Shown here piece after piece: positions 20,726 through 33,579 of a stretch of DNA of 64,000 bases. The position numbers were made by a program, and so were the translations under genes. The DNA is taken from NCBI GenBank assembly GCA_024138025.1, contig JAMXBD010002232.1, positions 1 to 64,000 of the forward strand. The letters run 5' to 3'. Within the stretch, counting starts at the first letter, position 1. Each line of letters begins with the position of its first letter. This DNA comes from Combretum micranthum (Eukaryota; Streptophyta; Magnoliopsida; Myrtales; Combretaceae). Under the pieces are notes generated by a model. It saw only the letters and a list, made by a program, of their open reading frames with translations, did not search any database and was not told the origin of the DNA.

Positions 20726-23700
20726 TGTAAGCCCCGGAAAATTTCAGTAAATAATTCCAAGATGAACTTTGAAAATAAACCCTAAAAATCACTCCAAATT
20801 AAAACCGAACTTCGAACGAGTCCTAAAATATAAACGAAAGTAAGAATTCATTAGTCTTGAGAAAATCTAAAAATAAAATATGGACTACAAAAGTCCTTAA
20901 GTCCAAAAACCATTATGTAAGATAAACTGCTTACCTAATCTATAATTCATAAAAATCGGGATAAAAATAAAACACAGTGATAAATTGCTAAAAAACAAGT
21001 TAATCCATAACATGACAATTTGAAGGATCAGGAAATCACCAAAGGCCAATTCCATAATTAGGTTTTGGCACGATTAAGAAAACTTTATCTGCCAATAATA
21101 AAATATAGACTTTGGAAATCCCCTAAACGACCAGACTAATAATCCTAAGAGACGGAAATCACAATAAAGCCCTAACGATCAAATCAAACTCCCAAGAATC
21201 GTAGAACGAGTTGAAAATTGAAATCTCGTAATCTTAAGAAGGAAGAATTCAAGAAACAAAATAACAAATTAGATAATCCTTAAGTTGACCAATTGTTCAT
21301 AAACCTTAAATCGAAGCAAAATAAATTCGAAAACAAAACACTATGAAGATCCTTTTTCAAAGCAAGAATCAAGATTTCCCCAAAATCATTCCAAAAGTCG
21401 ATATTTGACTCAAACTCAAGAAAATCATATCCGGTAACCATTACCGATATGACTCTGGATATAATAATTCGATTCAAGATTTCTGAAAGCAATAAGAGAT
21501 ATTAAATACTTATAAAAATAAAATTTAAAATAAATTTCTCAAACTAAATACGTTGTATAAAAAGAAAATCTCAGTTTCCAAATTGGCAAAGGTCTGAACT
21601 GGAAAATCATCCGAAAACCTTAAGCGGAATACAATAGTGTAAGTCCGGCAATCTAGCGCCCTTAACCCTAGAGGCCAAGGTGTAGTTTAAATAAGTAGAA
21701 TAGCTCGTAGTAATATAAGTTTGTTTAAAAATATCAGATTGATAAATTTTTAACCTATCTCGAACCCGTTCGGATACAGATTTTGAAAAGCATGTCCCGG
21801 GGCTCGAGATATCAAAAATACTAATAGTGCCGTTAGACTCGTAATTTCATAAGATTTCCAAATATATCAGTTATATAATTTTTCGGGTTATAAAAGTTAC
21901 AATTATAACCTTTTTATCGTGTTTTCATTTCTACCGGTAATTGATTAGTCTTTCGCACTATTCATTTTATTTCATTACACAATTTTATTATTATTATTAT
22001 TATTATTTTTATACCCTGGGTTTCCTAGTAATCAAGTAAACTTCGAAAACCAGAAAATGAAACCCTAAACCGGTTTAGTTCAAGCTTTGTGAGAAAGACT
22101 TAGAAACCCAAATTCCGGCTTTTCCACGGTTTCCAAATAAGAAACTTTTATAAGAAAAATTAATTTTGAATATAGTTCTCGATTATATTTCAAACCAAGA
22201 AAAGATCAGATTTTGAGAAAATTTCAACTCCGGGTCATCCCGAGACCCATTATAGAAAAGCGTGCCCCGGAACTAGAATTTCAAAAATTTCTTTATGAAT
22301 ACTCATTTGAATCGAAATAAAATAAGGATTTCAAAAATATATTTTTATAATTTTCCGGCTTACGAAAAATACAGTTATAGCCTTTTTATTCGTATTTCAT
22401 TACTACCGGAAATTAAATTGTCTTGTCAACTATTCCTCACTATTCACAAGTATCACTTAGTCTACCTATTAGCACACTCTACAAATTCAACCCTTACCAT
22501 CACTCAATCAATCACCTTTCTAAATGACTTTTTGTCTCTTAAAAATCAAGACAATTATGACAAATCGTACACAATTCAAATCAAAGCCAAATCAAAAGAA
22601 GAAAATCAAACTTTCTTTTCCCTCTCCTTCATGAATAGTGCCGGCATGAAAACCCCCCCCTACAAGCTTCAATTTGTAATTTTTTTAAATTGTTTTATTC
22701 CATTTTAACCTAATTCCAAGTGATATATAAGTTCACTTTCCTTCTCTCTCTTCATTCTTTCACTTTGCAAAGTTTTCAAAAGGTGAAAATCTCTCTTTTT
22801 CTCTCCTCTCCACTCCCCTTCTTCCCTTTGGCCAAACCTCCATGGCCTTCCCACACACACACACAACTTGTTTCCCTCTCTTTTATCTCCTATTTTACTC
22901 TATGTAAAAGAACTTTTACTCCTTCTACTCATAGATCCTTGTAATGGCTAGGTCATTCTTGGATATTTCCAACTAAATGTCCCCATGATCTCTTGATAGG
23001 GACAAAGAAATATCAAAACAAGATACCAAACCATCACAAAGTAGATCTTGTATTTAAAGGAGCTTTCATGCCAAAAGCTTTATGTTTATCCATCAAAAAG
23101 TGTTTTGAACAAAGATCTTTTGTAAAATATAGTTTTTATGTTTTCAAAACTATTTAAGCATTGATATAGTAGATCTACCATTTTACTACTCATATTCATG
23201 TAGGCATTTAAGATCTCATCTTTATTTTGAGTTTATGTGCATTAATGTCTTTAATGTTTTTGTCCTTGTAAATAACCTTCCTAGTATAGATCTATAGAGA
23301 TAGTTAATAAAGTCAAAAAGGAAAACACTTTTCAAAAATGAACTTGTGTAAATTCGGATGACTTTAGAAACCTAGGTTAAAAACACTTTTATCAACTTCT
23401 AAACATATATTTTACAAGAGAAATGAAGCCTATGGGTAATAGATAATGTTTGGTAGTATTTTTCATGAGTCTAAATGAGATTTTTCTAAAGAAAATGTTG
23501 GAAACAAGAATGAAGTCCAATAGAAGTTTTGAGCTAAAAGTCATGTAGACAAAATTCGTAATAATGGATGTAGGGTTAGAAAACACTATTTTTCCAACTT
23601 CAAAAATGGTATTTTCTTAAATAAATGAAGTCCTTAGGGTATAGGTATAATAAATACTTAAAGTTTTGAGTATAAAATATATTTTTCCAAAGGAATCAAC

Positions 23701-25498
23701 TTGAAAATGGACTTTTCTAAATTCGGATTTTTGGAAACCCCAGTAAAGACCCACTTAAAAGTTTATAAATGAAGATTTTATTTAAGAAATAAAGGCCTTA
23801 GGATATAACTAATATGAGGGTCAAAATTCTTTAAGCAAAATAGAGTTTTCCTAAAAGAAAATCCTTGTAATATGTAGGTGTGACTAAGTGTAGTAAACTC
23901 ACTTGTTAAACATTAATATGAAATGGTTTTCTAAGAAAAGTTTATGTAAATTCTTTAAACCTAAAGAGCTATAAGAACTTAGGCTCATTAGAGTTCATAT
24001 CATGACATTCATGATAGGGAAAATCATTACCATTGCATTTAGTTTCATTTTACACTTAGGAATCTCAAGTGCATTCATGAAAACCGCATTTTCGGAATCA
24101 TACCCGCTGTACAGATCTGATCCCTCATTTCCGAGGCTTAGATATTTTCAAAACTTGATTTAAACTTCATATTTAGAAAGCTCTTCCGAAGTAGATAGAA
24201 ATCGATATAAAATTTGCGAGATTCCGAGTTAAAATGACCAAGTTATGGCCGTTTTAAGTTGGAATTCCCGCTTAGGACGCGAATTACGAATTTGATAAGT
24301 TCGTATGAAGTCGTTGGATTAGTTTGAGTTGAAATACTTATTAGAGTATTTCTTCCTTTTTAGGTTATCCCGAGTTCGACGATTCCCTACCACCGGATTA
24401 TTATTACTAGAAGACCGGTGATCCAATGGCTGTGAGTTTTCTCCTTGTTTTGTTACCTTGATTGTGCTTGTAATTAGTCGCATTAGAATTTTAGGAACAA
24501 GATAAAAATCGATATGAATGGGGATGGGATATATGATGAGACTGTGATGAATGTATGCCAAGGAATACTAAAGCATATCGAAACCACGATTTGATTGGAT
24601 AACTGCACGGTTCATATTATTTATGTGTATGATATTGCCTGGTCACTCTAAAGAATGTATAAATATTTTGACCTAAGCAAAAAGTAAATTGATCATGCAT
24701 CGCATCACATATATATTTGGTAGCGTGCTACTCCTACGCAGGTCGATCGGTATGGTCCGAGGACTCGTTTGAGTAATGAGACCCGGTATCAGAGCTCATT
24801 CTAGGGTACTAAGGCGCATGTGGATGCATCCTTGGATGAGCCTAGCCGAGTCGAGTGCTAAGAGCCAGGGCTTGGGGACTAGCAGCGGTCGTGTAGACTC
24901 AATACCATTCCTAACCCAAGATACGGAGGGCGTAAATCCGTTCTGTGTGTGGGTTCCGGTTACCCATGCATAATTGCTTGCTCACGTGTTTTTCATGCAT
25001 AGCATATGATTGATTAATAACTTGTTTGTTATGGTACGGAATTAAGGGAATTCTCACTAAGCTAGTGTAGCTTATACCCCAATAGTTGTTTAAATGAGCA
25101 GGTTATTCCAAGAATGCTAAGTGGGGACCGAGATGGTTGAAGTCGAGAATGACTTCGGGATTCCGGCAAGATATAGAATGCTTGAAGTTTTTGGCTAAGC
25201 TTTACGATTTGCCTTGTAATAGTTTTATGTAGTGAAGTCTTGGGATGAATGTAATTGAAGTTTGATGAACTGTATTTTGAAGTATAGTGTTTTGTATTTG
25301 GAGTATAGTGGATTGTATTTCCTTTACATTGTTACTCAATTGTATCAACTAAAATGTATCATTCCGATTTGTCTCCTTTATGTGTTAGACGCCTTGTACA
25401 TAGTATGGAAGCCTTCGCGTGACTGAGGTGGTCATTCTTAGGCTTTAATATTGTGTACGGCGGACTGCCACGTTTAGGGTACCCTTCGTGGCGTGACA
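20726..25498 (+). mobile_element. Composite solo LTR, about 4.8 kb, TSD TCTAG
   Basis: It starts TGTAAGCCCCGG and ends GGCGTGACA, flanked by TCTAG at 20721-20725 and 25499-25503. It is longer than its relatives because three LTR-head modules are stacked: 20726 on, 21640 on (TGTAAGTCCGGC), and 22012 on (CCTGGGTTTCCTAG). The last is about 90 percent like the head of solo LTR 1912-5413 by eye. The body from 22012 to about 24220 follows that same LTR. After the long hairpin near 24224 the tail changes to another subtype with hairpins 24923-24941 and 24949-24967. An inverted copy with the same joins lies at 44272-48999. Confidence 0.93.
21985..22006. repeat. TTA microsatellite at a module join
   Basis: About seven TTA units lie just before the third head module of the composite LTR. 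The inverted copy has the matching run at 47719-47743, with a slightly different length, so it is part of the mobile unit. Confidence 0.85.
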
Positions 25499-25775
25499 TC
25501 TAGTCTACTATTCATAGTACTTTTCTACTATTCATTACTATTCACCTATCTCTACTTTTTCTTACACTCTATTCTTACACTCTACCATACCTATACCTTA
25601 CAATTTACCTTCCCCATACAACTTTAATCACATCACACTTTACACATTACTTCTTTTAATACAAAACAAACAAAAAATCAATTTTCTCCCCCCATCAAAA
25701 CCGCCCCTCTCTCTTCCCCATCATTTTTTTTCTTTTCCAATTTATTTTATTACATCTAATTTCCACTCCAAAAAT

Positions 25776-25784
25776 CTATAAATA
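25776..25784 (+). promoter_or_regulatory. E4 LTR TATA box
   Basis: CTATAAATA is followed by a C/T-rich stretch (25785-25806), a good plant core promoter layout. It lies near the U3 end of the E4 LTR and downstream of the inserted composite LTR. Confidence 0.6.
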
Positions 25785-28603
25785 CCCCCTTCCTCTTCCA
25801 TTCTTTCACACAACAAAAATTCATACTAAAACTCTCCAAAATCACTCCACAAAATTCCTCTCCCAACATCTCTCTCAAGTTCTCTCTTTTCTTAGAAAAT
25901 CCATTCCCACATAATACTACAACCCATTCTTTTCTTCTTCAACCAACACATAAACTTTAGGTAAAACTTCTCTTATTCTCATCATGTTCATATAACTTAA
26001 CATGAGTTTAGTGTATGTTTCTTAGACTCATTGAGTTAAAGAAGCAACAATTTATTCATGTTTTGTTTTTGTTCATGTTCTTCTTTTCTTTATGTATATT
26101 GTTATGTTATTATTATTGTTTCTAACCTAACTTATATAAGTATTATGTATATATATATTTATTTAGAGCATATAAGCTCACTTGTTATTTATTTATTTTC
26201 AAGTCTTGCAATTTATTTATTTACTTGTTTTATGCAATATTAAGACTAGTCTTTCTAGTCTTAGACTTGTCCATATCAAGTCAAAACAATTTTATTTCTT
26301 TGCTTTTCTTTTTTTGAGGACTAGTCCATTCTTAGTCCCGGGATACCTTGATGAAGCTAAGGTTCCCAATACTTGACTTTACTTTTATGCTCTTATTTAT
26401 TTTATTATGTTGTTTATATTTTTCATGGTTACATATTCTCATTCATGCATGAATATGTTGTTATTGTCTCAATCATAATAGAAATGAGTTTTCTTAAAAT
26501 AAGAATAAGAACTTTTTTAAATATAAATTTTGTCACATAAGAAGTTATTTTCCTTAAAGGTTTGAAATTTATCTTAAACAAATATTCTTCTAAAGTTAGA
26601 TAAGCTAGCTCAAGTTTTAGTAATAATATGTGGTTTTCACCAAGAAATACATAAAGTAAAGTTATTATAAAATCTCTTTTCAAAGAAATAAGAAAGTTTC
26701 TTTAGACCTAAACAAAGGATTTCTTAAATTCAATTGTCAAAGTTTTCCACCAACACTAAAGTCTAAGATAAGTTTTTCAAAATTTACTTATAAGATAATT
26801 TCTTTTAAAAGTGGATATAACCATTTAGAAAGATTATGTTTTCCAAAACATTAGAAATAAAGTAGTAGAAATTTGAAAGAGATTAAAACTACTTTTATTT
26901 AAGAAATGGAGTTAAAAGAAAGAGATGCTCACCTTTAGTAAAATAAGAAATTTTCTTAACAAAACTAATTTCTTTACAAAAATTAAGCTTATCTCACTTT
27001 CAAAACATATTGTACTACAAGAACATTGTTGAGGCAATACCACTAAATTCATGCTTATGGTTTGAGTATATATGAGTATTCAAGGGATTTTTCAACCATA
27101 CAATATATCTATATTTTTGTACAAAAGCCCTTGAGTGAAGAAAAGATTGAAAACTCTAGTTTTAAAGTTTGGAAAATTCGTATCAAATCTGTACGCTACT
27201 ATTCCGAGACCCAAATAACTTCTTTTGATGAAAATAACCTTAGAAATAGATAGATCTTTTCGAGTAGGTAGAAATCGGTATATAATATGGAAATTCCGAG
27301 TTAAAATGAGCAAGTTATGGCCATTTTAATTGGATTTCCATTCCATACGATTTTACGAATTCTTTAAGATAGAAGTATAGAACTTGAATAGATCTTGGAT
27401 GAAATACTCATGTTGGGTATTTCTTTTGTTTAGGTGTCGAGGATCACGATCTTGTCTTCCCCGAGGATTACTTCGACTCCTAGAGCGCTATGGACGAGTG
27501 AGTTTCCTTTACGCTTATGTATTCGCGCATGTGCTTGTAGAATAGAGCACTAGATGTAGGAAAAGATAAAATTGATATGCATGTGGGATATTATGGGAAT
27601 TATGTATGTGATTCATTGTGTGCGATCAATGAACGATAAGTATATCGGAACCCGATTTGTGATTGATATAAATGTTTCCATGTATGTATTGTTATGTGTG
27701 CAAATATTGTTTGATCGCTTTAAATGATTTAATGCCATATTGAAATCCCCATATAATAAATTGCTCATGCATATCACTTAGAATATCATTTCGAAGTTTT
27801 GCTACTACTCCTCAGCGTGGGACCGGAAAGGTAAGCTGCCTAGCTACATCTTGAGGGTTAGGACGTACGGGGAATACGGCCTCAAGGTGTAGCCGAGCCG
27901 GATCGATCGCTTTGGGCATGGAAGGGGGGAAGGGGACTAGTAGTACGGTTCGTTGGAACCCCAAGACGTGCGCAAACTTGAGGAGGTTGTTTGGGACCCA
28001 GTTCAAAGCATTCCCTAACCACCGATGGAGGGGTAAATCCATCAAACATACGAAACCGAATAGTCGTATGTAATGTTTGATCATATGATTGTTGCATTCA
28101 TATGCGTGATTAATAAACTTGTTTGATTGTTGTTATGAGTACTATTGCGTAAGGAATATCTCACTAAGCTAGTCATGTTTATACTCCTATAGACTTTTGA
28201 TATTGCAGGATTATCTTTTACACCCGAGACCACCTTGATTTCCCGGGTAGAATCCGTATTTTTGAGAAGCTTTTGGAGGCAATCTATTTTGAAGTTATAG
28301 AGCAGATTTCTTCTAAAATCTTCTAGCTTTAGTTATGTTATATTTAGAACCATGTTATTATGAATTATCGGGGAATGCCCCTTAGAAGCTGTAAGACTTT
28401 TATTTCAATGAAATATATTGAGTGTTATTTTGCATGTTCCGCTGCCAATGTCTTAAAATGCATTACTCCACTGGTCTCTCTTTGTTGTGAATGTACGCCT
28501 TGTACCGATATGGAAGCTTTCGAGTGACTGAGGTAGTCATTCTTAAGTTTTAATATTGCGTACGGCGGGCTGTCACGTTTAGGGTACCCGCTGGGGCGTG
28601 ACA

Positions 28604-29115
28604 GTTTAAGTTGGTATCAGAGCATCAAGATTAGGAAAAGAAACAGTAAGTTAGGAATAAAAGTCTTAAGGATAGGATAAGTTTAAGATTAAGCTATAAG
28701 AGTTTTAGGAAGAACCCTAGAATTATAGGAAGTGGGGATTTATGGGAAACACATGTTTTATGACCATACCTAAGATATGTAAGTGGCCCTAGGACTAATT
28801 TATACCCTAAAGAAGAATAGAAGGATTTCCAAACCGTTTTAAGCCTTAAGGAACACAACCCTCGTAAATATAACCAGGAAGAAAAACAGAGTTAACTTGC
28901 TTTCTGAAACTGAAAGGAAAATACGTTTACGTAAAAGACTATACAACCAACCTTCGGTAACACCGGAAACGAGTCACGCAGACGCCATTAATGGATTGAA
29001 GGTGACAAGAAGGTGAAACCAACCCCAGATTCCCTCAAGTCTCAACAAAAAAGGTCGAGAACAGAAGTAAGGAGCCATGATGAGAAGAAGACGTCGTATT
29101 CACCCAAGACGCAAC
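28604..29115 (+). other. E4 primer-binding site and leader
   Basis: TGGTATCAGAGC lies at 28612-28623, again 8 bases past the LTR. About 490 bases of A-rich leader follow with no credible frame. It shares only the first bases after the PBS with E2, E3 and E5, which fits E4 being a more distant subtype. It is cut at 29115 by an LTR head. Confidence 0.85.
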
Positions 29116-29694
29116 TGTAAACCCCAAAAAGTTTTCATAATCCTTAAAAATAATTCTAGAAGAGTAAATATCAAAAACCCGAAAAATCAACTTGAAATTA
29201 AAACTCAATTCTAGACCGAGTCAAAACACTGGAAACGAAACCCTAAAAATTGAACCAAGATAAAACTTAATTCCAAATGAGAACAAAAACGAGTTTTCTC
29301 AATCTCGAGAAAACAGGAACCCTTGAAACAAAATATAAATTCTAGCTACCGGTTTAATCAACGTTCGTACATCAATTAAATCATCTACCCGTTTCCTAAC
29401 ACGCAAAACAAGACGATATATCCAAATAACGATCAATAGCAAAATCTTAAAACCTTCGATAAAATTCAAGAAATCACAAATTTCAAATTCTCACCAAAAG
29501 TCAAACTGAGTCAACTCATAACCCTAGACTCGGTTAAACGCTTCCGAGAAATAAAAACTATTAAATAATCACAAATAAAATAAAATATAAATTTCGAGCT
29601 AAAATTCTAAAACGATCAAGACTAAAAAATAATATGATCTTACGAATAACTCTGTAAAACCGGAAATCAAAACGGAACCCTAAAAGTCAACAAG
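29116..29694 (+). repeat. LTR head fragment (like first module of composite LTR)
   Basis: It starts TGTAAACCCCAAAAAG and follows the order of 20726-21300 (CTCAATCTCGAGAAAAC and AAACCCTAAAAATTG) at lower identity. It is interrupted at 29694 by a minus-strand LTR. Its last 26 bases (29669-29694) are repeated at 35558-35583, ahead of another minus-strand LTR. Confidence 0.75.
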
Positions 29695-32691
29695 TGTCAC
29701 GCCCCGTAGGGTATCCTAAACGTAACAGCCCATCACATACTAAGTAAGACTCTCGAGTTCCCTACCCGGGGCCTTCGGAAGTCTTAAGTAGATGTAAAGC
29801 GTTCCTTTACGACAATAGAATACTTCAACAAATGGAGTTAAACAGTTTAACGAGGCATGCATTAGCCATAGATAATAAATCAAAACGCATAATGTTAAAG
29901 TTTACAAAATCTAAGGGGCATTCCCCCGCAAAAGAATAACAGTCTATTACAGTCATCCAGAGTCCTTAGTTTCCAATGGAAGTCTATACAAAAAGGAATG
30001 AATTAAACTTCTACGGGAAACTCCTATCTCCGGTACCTGCGCTGTAGCCTGTCTTGGCCTAAGCCATATAAAGTCGTGCTGCAAAAGATAGAAACTATGG
30101 GGGCGTAAGCTAACTAGCTTAGTGAGCAATACTTCCATAACGCAATTAAACATACTTCAGTCAAACAAGTAATTATTCAGGCAAGTGTATGCATCAAACA
30201 AATGAATTCAGCAAACATATGACCCCGGAAATCATATGTGGATGGACTTGCGCCCTCCATCCCGGGTTAGCAGATTAACGAATCCTGCGGTACGACGCCG
30301 TTTAAGCTCACGGTCAACTAATAATAATTCGTTTTATGGATCACGATTAAAGTCGTTTTATGGATCACGATTAACCAACAAGTCGTTTTATGGATCACGA
30401 TTAACCAACAAGTCGTTTTATGGATCACGATTAACCAACAATGCAAATGCTCCAACCCCATCGTGACATGAATGAATTCAATTTATAGTCGGAGTCGAAT
30501 AGTCATTAATTCAATTCTTTTAAGTGACCAACAAGTATTCGCAGACATTCATCATAAGATTCTAGTAAAGCAGTCAATATCTTAACACCCGGTTCCGATA
30601 TACCTTAAGCTCCATTTCACATATCAACAATCAATAACATAAATAATTCCCATATACCCCAGCATGCTTATACAATTTCTTTTATCTTTGCCTATAACAC
30701 TATGCCACTACATTACAATCACATGCATTAATTGAGAATGGAAGTAAACTCACTCGGCCATTGGACACCAAACTTCTTAATAATAATAATCGGGAGGTAG
30801 AGTGTCGTCCTGCTCGGAATCACCTACCAATCAAGAATAATCCTAATGAGATTCTCACCATGTAATTAAATCAAACTATATATCTAGACTAGTTGAATTC
30901 GGATTTCTCGCTATTTTCGGAAGTCCCGACTTAAAACGGCCATAACTTGGTCATTTTAACTCGGAATTTCGCAAATTTTATATCGATCTTCATCTACTTC
31001 GAAAGATCTATCTATTTCAAGTATTAAATCCAAGTTTTGAAAATAATAGGGTCACGGAACAGTGGGATCAGTTCTGTTCCGCAATTGATCCAATTTTGAA
31101 AATGTGCTTTGCTTTTGATAAGAAATGTTCCTAGTTGGTGATTCATGCATGAATGATTTAGGAATGAACTACTAATGTGTATGCCATGTAATGAACTCAA
31201 TATGTGCATGGTCATGATGATTTTTGTAGTAATAAACTCTTAGGAACTCCTAAGTGTTGGGGAAAGTCTCATAAAGACTAATTCTAAGAAGCTATTTTCC
31301 ACATTATACTCCTTAGGGTTTCTTTGGTTTTTAATCTTGTAATCTACTTATTATTTAACTAAAAATAGGTTCTCAAAGTCTATAATAGTCATGGCCTCCA
31401 TTCATGCATAAAAATTCACATTTTTCATTTGGTAAACATGTTTTTAAATAAGCTATTTGTGAAAATCCGAATTTTCCAAATTTCCTTTTCTTACATTTTT
31501 CTTAAGGGAAATCTTGTCTAATGCATTAAAAATTGGAGCTTCAATGTATACATTATCTAAGGACTTCATTTAGCTTATAAAACATCCATTTTAGACTTAA
31601 ATACTAAGTGTTTATTTAGGCATTACAAAAGTTACGAATTTGACTACACATTTAAAGTCAACATTTTTCATTCTAACTTCACCTCTTGTTTTCCTTATTT
31701 TTATTATGCCTAAACTCATCTAAACTCATGAAAATAATTCCTTTAACATGTCTATTACACATACCCTCCATTTTTCTTATGAAATATGAGTTTAAAGTTG
31801 ATTTTGGGGGTCTTTAAGGTAGGGTTTCCATTTCATCCGAATTTTCAACTTTTCATATTAACAAAGCCCTTCCTTTTTCAATGTTCTTGCCATCTATATG
31901 TGGAGATATACTATCTAACATCTCTATACATGAACAAGACTTCATTCTTATGATCATCAAAGCATATAAAACAAAATGAACCTATGATCATGCATGTACA
32001 TGAAGTTGTGAATGTCTAAACCTTAGATCTACTACATATGATATATAAAGCATGGATCTCATGGCATGAACAACAATATATACAAGATCACTACTTTACA
32101 TGCATGAACAAGTTGATATTTAACAAACTCATCTAAACATTAGATCCACTTCTTGAGATTCTTGTAGTAGTGTTTTCATGTCCCTTGCTCATGCTCATTG
32201 GGATTTAGATGAGAAAACACACAAGAATACTCTTGCCATAACAAGATTTAGGATGAACAAAGCCTAAATATACATACCAAAGAGTCTTGAAGGAGGAAAG
32301 AAGAAGGAACAAAGTTGGAAAGTGAGAGGAAGGGGAGGGGAGTGCTCGGCAATGTGAGGAGGAGGAAGAGAGGGTTTTGATCTTTTTCAAAAGTTAAAAT
32401 GAGAAGAAATGAAGAGAGAGAGAGAAAATTTAGTATATATTAAGTGTATTAGGGTTTAGTTATACAAAATGGAGTAAAATAATTAAATGAGAGGGAAAAT
32501 AGAGGGAGGGGCGCCGCCTCATGCATGTGTGTGTGTGTGTGTGTTTAAAAATTAATTTTTGTAATTTAGTAAATGAAATGTAATAAATGTAATAATTATT
32601 TAAGAGACAAAATTTTCTTGGAAAAGAAAATTGAAATGAGTAGTTGTAAGGATGTAAGAATAGGGTATGGGTAGTGTGTAGTGTAGGTTGT
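29695..32691 (-). mobile_element. Family A LTR, minus strand, lacking its U3 head
   Basis: On the minus strand this LTR ends ...GGGGCGTGACA at 29695. It is about 97-98 percent like the copy at 39257-41734 by eye. Reading back, it reaches the U3 text ACAACCTACACTACACAC and stops at 32691, so about 430 bases of head are missing. It holds the hairpin pair (30216-30238 and 30240-30262), the TAAGCTA palindrome (30106-30121), a four-unit array (30330-30442), a donor-like TTG|GTATGT (32277) and an acceptor-like TTTTGCAG (30079). No gene is seen. Confidence 0.9.
30330..30442 (-). repeat. Tandem array, 30-bp unit, four copies
   Basis: The CGTTTTATGGATCACGATTA units begin at 30330, 30353, 30383 and 30413, so spacing is 23, 30 and 30. 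The twin LTR has only three (39893, 39923, 39953). The extra 23-base unit is a recent gain or loss since the two LTRs separated. Confidence 0.9.
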
Positions 32692-33454
32692 TGTCACGCC
32701 CCGAAGGGTGCCCTAAACGTGGCAGTCCGCCGTACACAATATTAAAGCCTAAGAATGACCACCTCAGTCACGCGAAGGCTTCCATACTATGTACAAGGCG
32801 TCTAACACATGGAGGAGACTCATCGAAGTAATACATTTTACGTTGATATAGCTTGAGTAACAATACAAATTTACTATACTCCAGATACAAATCACTACAC
32901 TTCAAAATACAAATCATTCAACTCCAATTACATTCATCCATAGACTTCCCGACACAAACTATTACAAGATAAATCATAAAACCAGCAGATAACTTCAACC
33001 ATTCATATTCCTTGCCGAAATCCTAAAGTCATTCCCGACTTCAACCAATTCGGTTCCCACCTTGCATTCTTGAGATAAACTGTTCATTTAAACAACTATT
33101 GGGGTATAAGCTACACTAGCTTAGTGAGAATTCACTTAATTCCGTACCATAACAAACAAGTATTAGTCAATCATATGCTATGCATGAACAAACACGTGAG
33201 CAAGCAATTATGTATGGGTATCCGGAACCCACACACAGAACGGATTTACGCCCTCCGTATCTTGGGTTAGGAATGGTATTGAGTCTACACGACCGCATCT
33301 AGTCCCCAAGCCCTCGGCTCTTAGCACTCGACTCGGCTAGGCTCATCCAAGAATGCATCCACATGCGCCTTAGTACCCCTGAATGAGCTCTGGCACCGGG
33401 TTCGTTATCCAAACGAGTCATCCACGGACCATACCGATCGACCTGCGTAGGAGT
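32692..33454 (-). repeat. Composite-type LTR tail fragment, minus strand
   Basis: It starts with the exact LTR terminus TGTCACGCC and follows 44272-45034 (inverted composite LTR) nearly base for base. It includes the hairpins 33214-33232 and 33240-33258 and the TAAGCTACACTAGCTTA palindrome. At 33451-33454 it jumps from LTR sequence into gag sequence, so this is a rearranged end rather than a full LTR. Confidence 0.9.
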
Positions 33455-33579
33455 TACTGCCAGCTTGTAAAAACCATGAAGGGTCGGGTGGCCACACTCT
33501 TTCGTTGTGAACATTCGGAAGCTAAGTGCCCTTTCTCTTTGCAAATGAAGCAAGTTACTGCCAGCTTGTAAAAACCATG
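33453..33579. repeat. 26-bp direct repeat at an LTR/gag join
   Basis: The 26 bases at 33453-33478 are repeated exactly at 33554-33579, with 75 bases of gag between. The first copy abuts LTR sequence. The second lies within gag and already carries a small deletion relative to the E5 gag (59757 on). The pattern resembles filler DNA copied from nearby during break repair. Confidence 0.85.

Larger units (their letters stand above)
20307..28603 (+). mobile_element. E4 5' LTR (family A, diverged subtype), interrupted
   Basis: The LTR starts TGTAAGCCCCTAG and ends CTGGGGCGTGACA, with a PBS after it. A composite solo LTR (20726-25498) with TSD TCTAG is inserted near its head; without that insert and one TSD copy the LTR is about 3.5 kb. 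It has its own TATA box (25776), donor-like TTTAG|GTAAAA (25961) and acceptor-like ATTGCAG (28208). Its hairpin pair (28024-28043 and 28046-28071) uses stem sequences unlike the other LTRs while keeping the pairing. The stretch 26040-26400 is T-rich and low in complexity. No gene is seen. Confidence 0.9.

Noticed and set aside
22295..22708. 137-codon frame on the plus strand
   Set aside because: It lies in the promoter part of the composite LTR and is not open in the inverted copy (44272-48999) or in solo LTR 1912-5413.
24780..24800. CGGTATCAGAGCTC resembling a primer-binding site
   Set aside because: It lies within the composite LTR, not next to an LTR end, and lacks the TGG start; it is chance likeness.
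24776..24973. Shared frame in composite LTR tails (also minus 33299-33595)
   Set aside because: It is LTR sequence with hairpins A and B inside. Differences between copies do not favour silent sites, and the minus version runs into gag at a rearranged join.
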